Assembly (NCBI RefSeq): GCF_008831285.2
Contig: NC_045146.1
Span: forward strand, 2,260,001-2,320,000
DNA: 60,000 bases
Origin: Nymphaea colorata
Lineage: Eukaryota; Streptophyta; Magnoliopsida; Nymphaeales; Nymphaeaceae
Reading direction: 5' to 3'
Below, in pieces: positions 24,361 to 37,051 of the stretch (the stretch's first letter is position 1; each line of letters opens with the position of its first letter). Below the pieces are notes generated by a model. That model was not told where the DNA came from. It made no database searches and was given only the letters and a program-made list of their open reading frames with translations. Both the position numbers and the translations under genes were made by a program.

Positions 24361-24991
24361 GTGTGTTCGGTGTCACTCCATGTCAGGCAGTCTCTTCAAC
24401 GTGTTTTAGAGAGAGAGAGAGAGAGAGCGTAGAATATTACTGGGTTACAGAATAGACCCTGGGAAATAAAGTCGACAGCTTTAGCACGGTAGGGTTAGGG
24501 CTACGGAGATGAGCCAACTAGGGAAATGCTTGTAGAAAGAGAATATGTCAACAGAAAGGTCTCGTCGAGTCACGCAGAGTCATTCAATTTCATATTTGAC
24601 AGTTGACACCAAGTTGGTGGTCTCACACAGTCAACTCCTACTTGGTTGCTGTGTGTTCTGTCTACTACCCGCGTAGCTAAACTAGCTTACCTCCATTGAA
24701 TGATGTCAAGTAATGTGATCTTCCGGCAGCGCTGTCAGAAGTTGAATCAACAGCTGGATATGACCACAATACGCGCCAGGCGATGCTGCAATAGATACAG
24801 CCTCCAACAAACAAGAAAATTTTGAAAAAAATGTTCTGTTTGATTTGGAAGAGTTCCTAACATGCAATTGCTACAATGAGTAACAACTACGCCTGGCTTT
24901 GCCTTTTAAGCAAGCCAAAGATCCGTTCAGATGAAAGATACGTACAGCAGTGATGTTCTCTCAGAGTTCTCTTGAAGAATACTATCGTTTT

Positions 24992-25068
<77 letters not shown>

Positions 25069-25319
25069 GAGAGAGAGCTACTTTCTCAAAATCCCGAGGA
25101 AACACAGCTGACTGCAGCTTTCTACCAGCATATCGCCACTGCCATCGCCCCGCTCCTAGCTAGAAGAATCTTCATTTCCCCGAGTTTATTCTCGCGTAGG
25201 TACAGGGCGCGCTGTTGTTTCAGAGATCAGGTGGTTAAACTTTCCTCTATAAGCTCGAAGGGATAAGCAGGAAGAAAGAGGGAAGAAGGAGAATCCTCCC
25301 TTACTTTCTCCGGTACTCG
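24361..25319 (+). promoter_or_regulatory. 5' flank of the AP2 gene: GA tracts, telobox, (TA)n
   Basis: Upstream of the AP2 start codon lie a GA run at 24409-24427, a telobox-like word TAGGGTTAGGG at 24490-24500 (AACCCTA on the other strand), a (TA)n run at 24995-25026 and a near-continuous GA run at about 25031-25077. GA tracts are bound by BPC proteins and teloboxes by TRB/AZF factors in Arabidopsis, where the pair recruits PRC2. Whether this operates here is inference. No distinct TATA box can be separated from the TA run. Confidence 0.45.
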
Positions 25320-28300
25320 ATGGCTTCTAACCACAAGTGGTTGGCCTTCTCTCTCTCCCCTCAGGACCTCCATGCAGACCACAACCACAACCCGCATCGG
25401 CTTATTTCTGCCGGCGACTCTCTGGCAGTGGCTTATTCTGCTGCCGACGACGTTTCCGGCAGGGTTTCTGCCGACTTCTTCGACATGTCCACAACTGATG
25501 CGGCGACGCCTTCTGTGGAGAACCCTTTCGGTTCCTCCCTCAACCATGGTACAAAGAAAGAAACTAGTGAAGCAGATTTTAACTGTTTCAAGAGGAAAAC
25601 CACCCTCCTCTCTCTCTCTTTCTATCTTTCTCATGTCTATGTTTCTCTTTGCTGGTTTTCAGTGTGGATTGCTACTAATGCCTTCAAAAGAAATCGAAGA
25701 ATGCCTTTTCTTGGTTGGAGTGATGGCATCGACAATATGAACCAGGAGGTACCAAAGCTAGAAGACTTCCTTGGTGGCAGCAGCACTGCTGTCGGAGACA
25801 GCAGTGCGGAGCCCGTCTGCTCAAACACAAGCTGCCATTCGTTCGAGATCAGCGAGCAGGAACTACCAGGCCACGAGCCCACGACCCCCGGGTCCTCCAA
25901 GCAGAATTGTAGCCCCATGTTGTCCGACTGCTCTCTGCAATTTCCGGCGACTACCACCGGCAGCGCCAGCAACTCCTTCGCTCTATCGATGGCGAAGTCA
26001 TGGTTGAGAAACGAACCTGCACCAGCAGAGAACGAGAACAGTTGCAGTGACAGCGCCGCTGCCTCCACTTCTGCGGTGGCCGGGAACCTTCAGAACGTAC
26101 AGCCACCGTCGCTCTCAATGAGCGCGACATCGCAGTCGTTCTCCTCGGCGCCTATCGGGGTCGCCGGAGCAGCCGGATTTGGTAAAACATCGTCTTCGGA
26201 GAGTAAGCAGAAGAGCTTAGATACGGTGACTGGTGCAGTAGAGACAGTGCCTAGGAAGTCTGCTCATACATTTGGCCAAAGGACGTCCATCTACCGTGGT
26301 GTTACAAGGTTATATTCATAAGACAAACAGCCTCGAAATTATGAAAAGGAGGGCGTTCAGTTTTACCTCCTCCTTGTTCTTGTTGCCTTGATGATTGTTG
26401 CTTCTTCTTCTTCTTCTTCGTCTTCTTCTTCTGACTTGTTCTTGTTGCCTTGATGATTGTTGGTAGGCACCGATGGACTGGGAGATATGAGGCACATCTG
26501 TGGGATAACAGTTGCAGAAAAGAAGGCCAGACTCGTAAGGGCAGACAAGGTGCGTTTGTTTGGTTTTGTGTGGCCTTCTTGCCTTGTGCCTTCAGCTTCT
26601 GTTACTGACTGTATTTCTCTATGTTCTTCCATATTTCCCTCCATTCCGCATTGCCATCAAAATATATGCAGTTTACCTTGGTAAGGAAACTTATGAATGG
26701 TTTTTTTTTGTTCCATATATGAATACATTTAATGGACATATGGTACTTGATGAGTTAATAAACAATTTTTTTTTCCAGTGTCTACATTCCTTTATTTATT
26801 TATTTTTTGTATTTGATTTTTCTATCAGGTGGGTACGACTTGGAAGAGAAGGCAGCAAGAGCGTACGACTTAGCTGTCTTAAAATATTGGGGAACAACTA
26901 CAACAACTAATTTCCCGGTTAGCTATATACACTCGTATATATTCGTTGGTGCCTCTCATCTTCTTCTCTCTGGCCTAACATAGTTTCTTGGTACATATAG
27001 TTAATGCTATTTTCACGCGATGAGGCATTAATTACTCGACAAGATGAATAATTTACGCTATTTTTAGTGCTGTTTCAGGTAAGCAATTACGAGGAGGAGC
27101 TCGAGGATATGAAGCACATGAGTAGGCAGGAATATGTAGCATCTCTGCGGCGGTATATAAATTGAACACATACCTGAACCCATTCACTTTTAAACAGTGA
27201 TCTCTATCATAAGATGTCTGAACATGGAGTCCGAAAGTTCCCCATGTTGTTTTTGTTTTTTTCTTGTTTGATCAACTGACCCCTTCTTGTTTGATGAACA
27301 CAGGAAGAGCAGTGGTTTTTCAAGGGGTGCATCAATTTATCGTGGAGTTACAAGGTAAATGGGAACTTGTGAAAGCTTGCAATTGCGCCAAGCAAAGTGC
27401 TTTCGGGGAAGATTCTTTTTTCTCTTTTATCTTTTCTTTATCTTTCCTTTTATCCTTTGTAGTGAAGTTGGTTTGAATAATATCTCTTGTGGGACTGAGC
27501 GTTCTGCTGTCCTGGCCGTGAATCTTCTTGGGGTTCAATGGACCTTCAACTCTGAGTTTTACACTATTGGGGATCAACATGAAGTCATGAACCAGAGCCA
27601 CAGGTCTCCATTACTAACTGTGTTTATCTGCTTTCTGATGAAAGTGGGAATACCTTGCTGGATCATGCCAAGGAAACATTGAACTCTTGTACTTTTTTCA
27701 AACTCGAATGTCCCAAACCTTAACCTTGGAAAGTTGGATGGAGATCTTGTTCGCTTGGTTGATGATTTTTTTTCTTTGCCAAACTGCAAGTGAACAAACT
27801 GTAACTTTGTTCTGGTCCTTGAGTGTGCCTCTTTCTAACTAAATCTGATTGGATCATAATGTTGTGAAGGCACCATCAGCATGGAAGGTGGCAAGCTAGG
27901 ATTGGCAGGGTTGCTGGAAACAAGGATCTATACTTGGGAACTTTCAGTATGTGAAACTAGCTGATGTAGACTCTCTCTCTCTCTCTCTCCCTTTCTGCTT
28001 CTCTCTTACTTACTATCCGCTACAACAGGTACCCAAGAAGAAGCGGCAGAAGCATATGACATTGCTGCAATAAAATACAGGGGTCTAAATGCCGTGACTA
28101 ATTTTGATATGAGCAGATATGACGTGAGAAAAATCTTAGGAAGCGCCAGTTTACCGATTGGTGGAGTAGCTAAGCACTCGAAAGAACTAGAGGTGCAAGA
28201 AACAAGAGTGGATGGCGGAAGTTTTGACTCGGAAGGCGGCTCATCTTGCTCCATTGACACAGTTAATCGCTACACCTCTCAGCATGGTTGGCCTGTCATG

Positions 28301-28813
28301 GCTTTCCAGAAACTTCAACCACCGAAGCAACACTTCTCCTTCATTCAGCATAGATGGTGCAAGCAAGGGCACTGTAGCCCCTCCCATGGCCTTCAAGATC
28401 TCCAACAACTCCATCTGGTTAGCAATGCTCAGAGTTTACTGCTGCCATCTTCTGTGGATAATCTTATGAATCACCACCATTGGTCTTCCTTGAATCAAGT
28501 CCTTATGAGTGGATCTGGTAGTGTAGTTCTTCCTCTGAATCCAGAAATGGCAGATCATAATCAATTAACATTTGAAGAACATAGTGACATGAAGAAGTTG
28601 GTAGACGATAATATGTTATCAGTGGAACCTCACCGCATCAATTGTTGCTGTCTTTCAGAGCAGCAGTTGGAGATTTCAGAAAAATCAAGCAGCAGCAACA
28701 ATCAGAGCTCGAGCTCAAGCAGTTTCATCCCAAATTCATTTCAAGAAGTAGCACAGGGATCAAATGTTTCAGTTTGTCATGCAAGTACTCCAGTTTTTTT
28801 CAATTTGGAGTGA
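25320..28813 (+). CDS. BBM: BABY BOOM/PLETHORA-group double-AP2 transcription factor
   Basis: Complete gene, about 680 aa, 9 exons: 25320-25548, 25663-26308, 26467-26549, 26672-26680 (9-nt mini-exon), 26829-26917, 27079-27152, 27304-27354, 27870-27946, 28029-28813. All introns are GT-AG and phases join. Motifs in order: WLAFSLSP near the start (euANT1), PKLEDFLGG (euANT2-like), [13 protein letters not shown] (bbm-1-like), [13 protein letters not shown] opening AP2 repeat 1 (about 285-353), a linker, AP2 repeat 2 (about 387-452; [45 protein letters not shown]), then [15 protein letters not shown], which points to the BBM/PLT1/PLT2 clade. The tail is Ser/Asn/Gln-rich. These nuclear activators promote embryo and meristem identity. 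Intron 1 (114 bp) is in frame, so an unspliced message would read through. Exact orthology (BBM versus PLT1/2) is uncertain. Confidence 0.92.
26373..26462. repeat. 28-bp duplication around a (CTT)n run in AP2 intron 2
   Basis: CTTGTTCTTGTTGCCTTGAT plus GATTGTTG occurs at 26373-26400 and 26435-26462, separated by CTT repeats. The second copy abuts the acceptor TAG at 26466. Confidence 0.9.
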
Positions 28814-29732
28814 CATAAGATTCTTAGGATTATATCAACATAGAGCAAAACAGGGAGGAGATGCATCCAGACAGAAAAATGGAGAACGGAAATAGAACTG
28901 AACAAAAAAGTAGGCACGTGAAACTTCTATCTGGTCTTTTACTCAAACACTTTTTTTTCCTATGTTTGAAAGATTTTTTTTGGAGCAGAATGCGTTGGAC
29001 TGAAGTTCTTTATGGCCAGTGACGGGCATCTCATTGGCTGTGATTTTTGGGGACTTCATGTATGATACGCTGCTGTCCTTTTACCATGTTACATGTACAA
29101 AGTTCCGGTAAATTCCAACAAGAATCACATTACAGTTTTCTCCGACATCATGTGACAGCACCCTTCATTATGCGTTCCGGTTATTACTAAGTTAAGGTGG
29201 TACCAACATGTTAAGAAGTTCAAAATATCTTCCATAAAGGAAAAATTCAAATTTATAATTAGTTTTAGTGATTTAATACTTGATTAACTATATCTGGGTT
29301 AGATTGGGCTTTAATATCTAAAATAGTTATATGCCCTTTCTTTCTCTCTGGTACGTTTTTCTTGTACTTACAGGAAAAATGTTAAAATTTTATAAATTTG
29401 ACACTTATTTTTTCAGAGATTATCTTATGGACGTTAACAATATCGAACAGTCCGGAGCGTTTTTCACAAATCTATACTTTTTTTCAAGAAGATAAATTAA
29501 GTTTGAAGAAAGTACGTACAGAAATCTCGAACTATTCACATGGTTGGTGCCACCACCACTTTTACTTGGGAGAAGGATGAAGACACCATCTACCCAAACC
29601 AGCTAAAACGTCCTTGTATTGGCCCAATGCACTTTTATTTTTTCATTGCCAAAAACCACGTTCCTCTTTGCCGAATGGTTTTCCAACCGGAAATTTTACC
29701 TTTTGAAGCTGTGAAAAGACCATCGACCTTTA
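28814..29732. other. 3' flank of the AP2 gene
   Basis: Contains the AP2 3' UTR, probably ending within the first few hundred bases, then AT-rich spacer. No gene seen. The short open frames are chance. Confidence 0.45.
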
Positions 29733-30428
29733 GGCCCCTCACAGCAATTTTACTGATGCAAACTTGCAGTTTTTTTATCAAATCAAATGCAGGAAAAATT
29801 ACCTTGCTGAATTTGATGGATTAAGTTAATTTTACTTTGGAAAAGTCGGACCTCAGGAGGCCTGATGTTTTGCTATGGACTTTTTTTTTGGGTTAGGTCT
29901 TTCTCTTTCTGCTTTCCTTTCGTTTTTAGTTGTCACAAAAGCAGCGCAGTAGGGCGATTGTGCTTCTTCACAGGTAAGACGCCAATCCTCTCCTTCGTCA
30001 TCCCTCCCTCGCGTCATCTCTATTCTGTCTCTCCCTCTGTATGTTGGCCGCATGATCCTGTTCATGTATCTTGTCAAGATCTTGACTGTAAAACGTTCAA
30101 TGAGCCTTGCAATACTCACGATCTTGTTCACGTATCTTCTTTGTTAATTGAGAAGAACTAATTAGGTTTGTTACATTTTTGAAGTGGCGTTATTGCTGCA
30201 AAGGCAAATGTCCTGCCGTTGAAAAGACACGGTACAAAAATTTATCTGTGATTTTTTTTCCTACGCACCAAACGTAGATAATTTTTTAATGGAAACTTCC
30301 AGGCCATCAAACATGGCCTCCTGAAGTTGGAAAAGTCAAATTTTTTCCTTCCATATACTCTCCCTGAAATTTTTTCCATGGTAAATTTAGCACTCAAAAA
30401 TTTTACCATGCCATCAAATGGGACGACC
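29733..30428. mobile_element. Second Harbinger/Tourist-like element, related to 18117-19117
   Basis: Flanked by TTA (29730-29732, 30429-30431). The right end, reverse-complemented, reads GGTCGTCCCATTTGATGGCATGG, close to the TIR at 18117; the left end begins GGCCCC and is diverged. On the minus strand it shares with the 18-kb element an internal GGCCATGTTTGATGGCCTGG start, the GTCCGACTTTTCC block and an AAATTTTTCC-type end region in the same order. The middle (29880-30220) is unrelated to the CBS fragment. It includes a CACAG followed by GTAAGA context that could be a donor copied from another gene's 5' exon. Left boundary is less certain. Confidence 0.55.
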
Positions 30429-30431
30429 TTA

Positions 30432-31351
30432 GCGACCTTATATTCTGGCAAATGTTCCGTAAGTTCATCCATTTTCAAAATCGACACCAAACTGAAGATC
30501 CATCATTTGGACACCCGTCAGACCAACCAGTTATATAGCTAAAATTCTTGATTGTTATCACCCTTTGAGGCTAGAAAACTTTATTTGTCTCTCTACCTCT
30601 TTCTTGCCAGTCGAACTCTTGAGGCTTCTTGATACCGTCCATAATGCCAGAGGACACCTGACTAGCTTTGGAAAATATAACCTACACATGAGATCAAGGA
30701 GTGATCAACAACGATGTTGCACACACTTTCCTATGAATAAAATATCAACCTCTTTGCCAGACTGAAAAGTTCATAGCGATCATGCTTCCTTTCGAAGAGA
30801 GACGGGGGTGCATTTTTTTTGTTTTCTGACCTCGCCAAACCTTAAGAATTAAAATTAGTACACTTTACATAATTTGAAAAACCAAAACGGATTACTGTTT
30901 TATGATATAATTTACAAGGCAAGGACCCTTCTGTAAGGAAGCAAACCCTGCTAAAACTTTGTGCGGGTACAAGTTGAGAGAGAGAGAGAGAGGGAAGAAC
31001 AAAGGAAAATGACCTAAAAGGAAAAGTCATCCAAAGCTCATCCCCACATGAACAAATGGGAAACGCCCCTCAAATGAAACTCTGTCAATATTATTACTCA
31101 GCGAGTTTACATATTATTTTGATGCAATGGAATTCTCAGAATGTATCCAAGACCCTCTGTAATCCAAAATCGATATGCTCCGAGCACATGGCCGTCACCA
31201 CATGAAAGGAGCAATATGAATAACCTTTAAAGAAAAGAAATGAAAATTGCATTTTAGAAAGAACAAATTTATGTTGTGCTTCAGACCATAACAGAAAGTT
31301 ATTTCCTTCTCATCCCAATGTTAATTGGCAGGGTGAAAATGGTCGTACAAA
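30432..31351. other. Spacer between AP2 gene and COX5B, with COX5B 3' UTR
   Basis: No gene seen. The COX5B 3' UTR should occupy roughly the last few hundred bases. A GA run lies at about 30976-30993. Confidence 0.45.
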
Positions 31352-32740
31352 TCAATGGTCATCATCACCATGGCCATCTGGAGGTCCACCTTCACCAATC
31401 ACCTCAAGCTGAAACAACCACGCAAAAAAAAGTAAGATGAAGGATGATTTCTCTTGGAAGCATTCTAGTACCATAACACTACACCAATTCAACAGAAATG
31501 CATATCCAGTCCATATTTATGCAATATCACCCTAAAATGCTAAAACCTCAAATGAGAGATAGCAGCCCCTTGTTTGACTTGGTTCTACATTAGGTCGGTG
31601 AGTCGTAGCACTATACCGGTGTGGATCATAAACAACCTAGATGACCAACTTACAGGTAAAGTCCTGCGATTATGATAACCCTCTAGAGTCAGCTACAGCA
31701 TGGTACACCAAAGAATGCTATAACCATTTCAACAAGCATGTTTGTTCCTACAACTGCAGGTGTAAACAATACGGTTGCTTTTATGCAGTTCCTGAAAAGA
31801 TGGAAAGATCGAATAGCCTTCTAGCATCCCCTTAACCACATCCTAATGACCAGTCAAAGTTGAAAATAATAGAATGTAAAGCTTGGAAACAGACTCATGA
31901 ATGAAAAAACCAAAGCAATATTGATGAAACCAAAGTAGTTCAAACAAAAATTTAAAGTTAAATCTCCATGATAACAATTTCTGCAAAATCCCAAAGAAAA
32001 TTTTTATTTCCAAAAGAACCTTTTTTTATCATCAGCTAATGTCTAGCAGCCCACAAAAATCACGAAAAAGATCAAATACTTTCAAGTCCTTCAGTTAGAA
32101 GGGCAGAGACTGAAAAGTGAAGATAAAATAAATTGAAACCAGCTTTCACCTCAAAATATTGAGAACAAACAGGACATTCCATTGGCTTGTCCTTCTCAAG
32201 CCAAAACCAGACAACGTCATGTTCATCCTCTGCAAAGCACAAGTGGGTGGCAATTCAAAAAATAAATCCAAGACAGTTATAATTCAAATTTCCCTGTAGT
32301 AGAACTTGAAGCAAGTAACTTTTCAGCATTCACTCTTATGTAACAATACCTTTTTCTCCACCCGGGCATCCGACTAGTCTCTTGCTGTAGTATGATTGCA
32401 CAATAGCTGGTGCATCCTATGGGACAGAAATAAGAAAGGGCAATAACCATCATAAAAAGAGCATCAAAACTTGCAGCGAAAGGGTGTTGTAAGGAGAAAA
32501 CTTGTGGCAAGATAAGGAAACTGTACCAAAGTACAATGAGGTGAGCCCACCATGAATACGTCAGGTTAGTTGCCTAATGAGTAATCAATTACTAGATTCA
32601 TTTCAAGCCAGGCCTAGATATTAAAATTTCGGTCCATGTGTAGGAAGAAGAACAAGGGCCAACGTGACCCGATTATAACGGGTTGGGAGCAGCTTTTGGG
32701 TATATACATATATATGTATGTATATACTATATACATATAC

Positions 32741-32785
<45 letters not shown>

Positions 32786-35700
32786 TACATATACGAGTTC
32801 AAGCATTCCCATTTTCCATTATAGGACTCGCTTTTCCGCCCATTATTTTCTCTATTACTTTCTCCTTTTTCTTTCCTCTCAAAAAACTTCATTCCAACCC
32901 TAGAATTAGTGGATCCTAAGGAGGGAAGGAAACATGAAAAGTCAATCCCAAAATGGGATTGGCTTAACTCATTTCTCATATATACTTGAAGCTGCGGTGG
33001 CATGGTCAAGCCTGATGCCCATTCCCACAAACAAGGACTCATGGAAACACTACAGTAAAAAGATGAACGGAGAGATTTCCACACACCACTGAGAAACCTA
33101 CCATAATAAATCACCTAAAACACCAAACACCAGAATTAAAGACCTTAAGTACACTAAAGCTATAGAAACAAAAGTTTGTGGTAATGACGTAAAACACCAA
33201 CACCAGAATTAAAGACCTTGTCTCCTGCTTTTGTTTTGATCAGGTTTTCATTTCAGAAGTGTATTGTTTCAGCTCCGAAATTATCATCTTGATAGCCATG
33301 ATGAACCACATGCAACTTCACAATAAACATTCATACCCATACAGATTTATATAACTCTACTTTCCATGCACAGCATTAAATTGGTCGACATGACCAAGAC
33401 AAAGTCCAAAGAGAGGCTGTTTAGAAACACGTAGTCACTTAACCTATGTAGTCAATGTTATAAGTCGGATTGTAAATCAGTAAATCTTCTAAAAGGGAGA
33501 GATAAGACCATAGCCACAAATATTGTTTTCAGGTGTTTTTGCTGTGTTACATGTCTAGATTTCTCTTTCTTTTTTTATCAAATGGCACATCCACATCCAC
33601 ACTTACGTGCCATTTGTGGGTATGTTTGTATGCCTTAATGGCACAGACTGTAACCTTTTCAAGAATGAGATCCAAATCCGACTTTCAATCAGCCAACAAC
33701 CAAGGACCCAATGGCTGCTTAACTCACTGTCCATAACCAATTTATATCTTATGCTTTGCTTTATAACATATCTAAATTTTGCTTTGGTTTTGATACTAAC
33801 AAGTGGCACATCCACACCACCCACACTTAAGTGGCAACTGTGGGTCTTTGTGTTCATGTACTGCTCCAACACCCTTCATTTTTTGAGAAAAGCAACACCA
33901 GCACCTGCGTCTGCACCCCTAACCATGTGACATAGCATAGGATGATTTGGTCTATAATGGACATCACTATCCATCAGAATTGAGTGGCCTAGGAAGGTTT
34001 TCCTTGATTTCTTGTGCACATGAAGGCTGCTGGTTTAAAGAACCTTAAGTTTCACTAGGGATAGAAGGAGAAAATCATTTATAGCATAGTCATGACTACA
34101 TTTCTCAGTATTTACAAATATGAGACCTTAAATAATTTGCTTACAAGAAATTGATAAAAATTGAAAATAGTTATTAAAATGTTCAAAGAAACGCTAAAAA
34201 ATTAAAATATATTCAAATAATTTCTGAAAATTATGCAATATTTTCAAAATGTCACCACATTTTTTTCCTTTTCTTTTCACTTGATTTTATGCATTTTTTC
34301 ATAATATTTTGAAATTGTACCATATTTGCAATTATGATTGTTAAAATATGAAAAGAATCAATTTTTGGAACTAAGACACCAACCTTGGTTCCAAATGGAC
34401 CAGTGGGAGCATCCATGTCAAACCTTTTCTTGCCCTGAAAGAATGAAACTGAATTAATCATTCATCTAGTTAACAACATAGCAAGCAGCATTTATCAAGG
34501 AAAACTAAATATCAACCTCCAATTCAGCCACTAGCTCCTCTCGCTCATGTCCAGTTGCAATAGGCATTATATCTTTCACTGGCTTCTTTTCTTTGGAAAG
34601 AACATTTTCTGCATTAAAATGCAGGAGCAATGTAGGAGAACTTTTGTCAGTTTAGGTTCTTACTTCTTATATTGCTGAATGAAATACTGAAAATGCAGAA
34701 CCATCTCTGTGTCGATTCAATTTCATTTCAGAAGGAAGCAACATGAGTCCACAGAATTAGGACAACAATATCATGTCTGAGAAAAGTAAAGTGAGAAAGG
34801 ATGTCAAATGATTCATAATGCAGTGACCAATAGATTCCATAGGGTACCTTGCTCATCATAAGAGGTACTAGAAAATAGAAATAACTCATGATGCCATTAC
34901 AAGTAAATCATACAGGGGAATTTCTCATGATATATATTAGAATCGTGCATCACTGTCCTTACGCTACAATTCTTAAGGGTTTGCAGGCATCTGCTGCTTG
35001 GATTAAAATTTCTAAACTTCGACCTCTTATCCTGTAGGAGCACTACACTATTGCAAAAAGCATCGTCCAAGCAGGTATGAAGCTGAAGCTTGAAGCAGGA
35101 AAAGCGACATTGGCAAGTGCCAGTCCAAATGTCGAAAGAAAAGAACAAAAACAAGAAAAATAAGAACCAACACAACTGAGATAGGCTGCATTTGAGTCAT
35201 CCTTATTTGACCGACCTGCTTATTGAGTACAATAACCACCATCACTAATAAGTATCACACACAAAACAAACTGATCCTGCTAGTCATTTCCTGATTTGGC
35301 AAAGAATAGTCTTTAGTTCACTACTTAGTTATATTTGTCTTACACTTCTTCGGTGCAAGGAAAACATCTCAAAGCTTAACAAGATTGTCTGTTAGCTCTA
35401 TGCAGCATATAAAGAAATTTCAGTTACTGCACATTATTCACCTGAATGGACCCTTAGTAATTAGTATATATAATATACTGCATACTTATTTCAAATTTAT
35501 TCTCATAAGATAACTTGCCATAACAAGTCTAAAATATAGTTCCTTGCAAAGAAATTTAACACTTTCTGTGATGATAGTTTCAAATAGATATTCATGAACA
35601 ACAAAAAGGAGCTACACACGACAGAATATAAAATATAAATTTAATCATAAGCAGATCATTGATGTAAGTGGACAAACAAAATCATGAATATTCAAACTCC

Positions 35701-37051
35701 ACAGTTGAAGCACATTATACCAAATGAGCCAAAAGGGAACTTCCTCACAGCAAGCAAGTCAAACAAATAACAGGCAGTCATAATGATGTTGCAAGCAGAT
35801 AAAACTATGAAATCTGCTCTATCACCCTTATTACATTAACTTCTTTCTTCATCTATCGGTCATACCCATTCAAGAGTTAGGAACTATAGCAAACAAGCAC
35901 TAGAGTATCTTCCAATGCCGACGAGTATCTCTTGAAGGCCTACAGATTTGGCACCAAAGAAGGCAGATCGTCGAAGCGGCATGGTATTTCTGAAGCAAGC
36001 AAGATGTAAAATTATAGATAGGCTGTTCTCTCCCAGGTCAGAATATCAATAGAAGACCACCACCAGAAGGACTTGCTTTAAATAACATTGAAGGCGTTCA
36101 AACAACATCCGACTGAGTCAAATAGGAAAGTCTGAGAACTTTCTGAGTTTACTGACTGTGAATGCGTCTGTCTTTGCAAGTGAGATCCCCTTGGCCTTGC
36201 CCTTCCCCTGCTAGCCTACCCCCAGCCCGTCTCCACAATAGATCAATTCCATTTTCATTGATATACATAAAACGATCCTCCTACTTGTATTTGAGATTCA
36301 TAAAACGATCCTCCTACTCGCAGTACAAGTATTAAAAAGATGAAGCTTGCCCCCATAAAGTACAACGACAATTACATCGAAAATCATCAAAATAGTAAAC
36401 AACAGAAAAGAAATGCATGAGAAAACGAAGAAATGAGGGGAGGAAATTGTTAAAATAAAAGGCGACAAAAACTGGAAACATAATATTTAATTTTAGCTAC
36501 GTCCCTGCTTCTTCATCACCTTCAACAAAATGACAATTGGTCCTCGGAAACAAATCGGCCGTTCGTCATCTTAAGATTCCAAACTTAAAAAATAAAAAAG
36601 GAAAAAAACGACACAACTGTGTGCAACTAAATGACCGAAAAAACGAAAAAACTCTGCATCTTCGATCGCAAACCCCACAATCCTCCCGCAATTCCAAGCA
36701 GATCACAACCAAAAACGCGAAAAGGGAAAATAAACTAACAGACAGACAGGCGTCATGCATTCAAAGCACAAAAAACAAAGAAAAGAAATGGAGAAACAGG
36801 ACGGAATCACGATAATTACCGACGGCAGAGGTCGTCTGATTGGCCAAGAAGGGCGGAATGCCCCCCGACGAAGGCGAGGGTACGGAGCCAAGGGAGGAAA
36901 ACGACGAAGAGGAAGCTGACACGAGGCGGAGGAGGCCCCCATCGGACCTCCGGGTGAGGAACGACGGAGGAGGAGAAGGCAGCAGCAACGCCGACCGCCT
37001 AGAGGTTGCCGCCGCTATACTTTTCAGAGACACCGATAACCTGCGCCACAT
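31352..37051 (-). CDS. COX5B: Cytochrome c oxidase subunit 5b, mitochondrial
   Basis: Complete gene, 192 aa in six exons on the minus strand: 37051-36820, 34608-34517, 34434-34384, 32416-32350, 32229-32150, 31408-31352. Junctions are GT-AG and phases join. The first exon begins MWRRLSVSLKSIAAATSRRS and is rich in Arg, Ser and Ala with almost no acid at the start, as expected of a mitochondrial presequence. Mature-protein landmarks follow: DIMPIATGHEREEL, PTGPFGTK, SYYSKRLVGCPGG, DEHDVVWFWLEK, ECPVCSQYFE and a DGHGDDDH end. The Cys residues in GCPGG and ECPVC form the zinc-binding site of this nuclear-encoded subunit of respiratory complex IV. Introns 1 and 3 are about 2.2 and 2.0 kb. The gene looks intact. 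A more upstream start is out of frame or lacks ATG. Confidence 0.95.
32701..32784. repeat. (TA/CA)n followed by (TG)n microsatellite in COX5B intron 3
   Basis: A TATATACA-type run leads into about 20 uninterrupted TG units at 32744-32784. Cys/Val-rich open frames here are translation artefacts of the repeat. Confidence 0.95.
33117..33221. repeat. Short direct repeat in COX5B intron 3
   Basis: AAAACACCAA(A)CACCAGAATT then AAAGACCTT occurs at about 33117-33147 and 33191-33219, 74 bp apart. Confidence 0.8.
33576..33860. repeat. Imperfect duplicated segment with inverted-repeat core, COX5B intron 3
   Basis: GGCACATCCACA..CCACACTTA.GTG.CA..TGTGGGT occurs at about 33583-33622 and 33803-33846. Within each copy, TGGCAC/GTGCCA-type and CCCACA/TGTGGG arms could pair. 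Probably a decayed element; ends not resolved. Confidence 0.5.

Noticed and set aside
25227-25634. 135-codon minus-strand open frame over AP2 exon 1
   Set aside because: Antisense shadow of a well-supported exon with conserved N-terminal motifs.
32621-32919. Cys/Val- and Thr/His-rich open frames in COX5B intron 3
   Set aside because: Translations of the (TG)n/(TA)n microsatellite.
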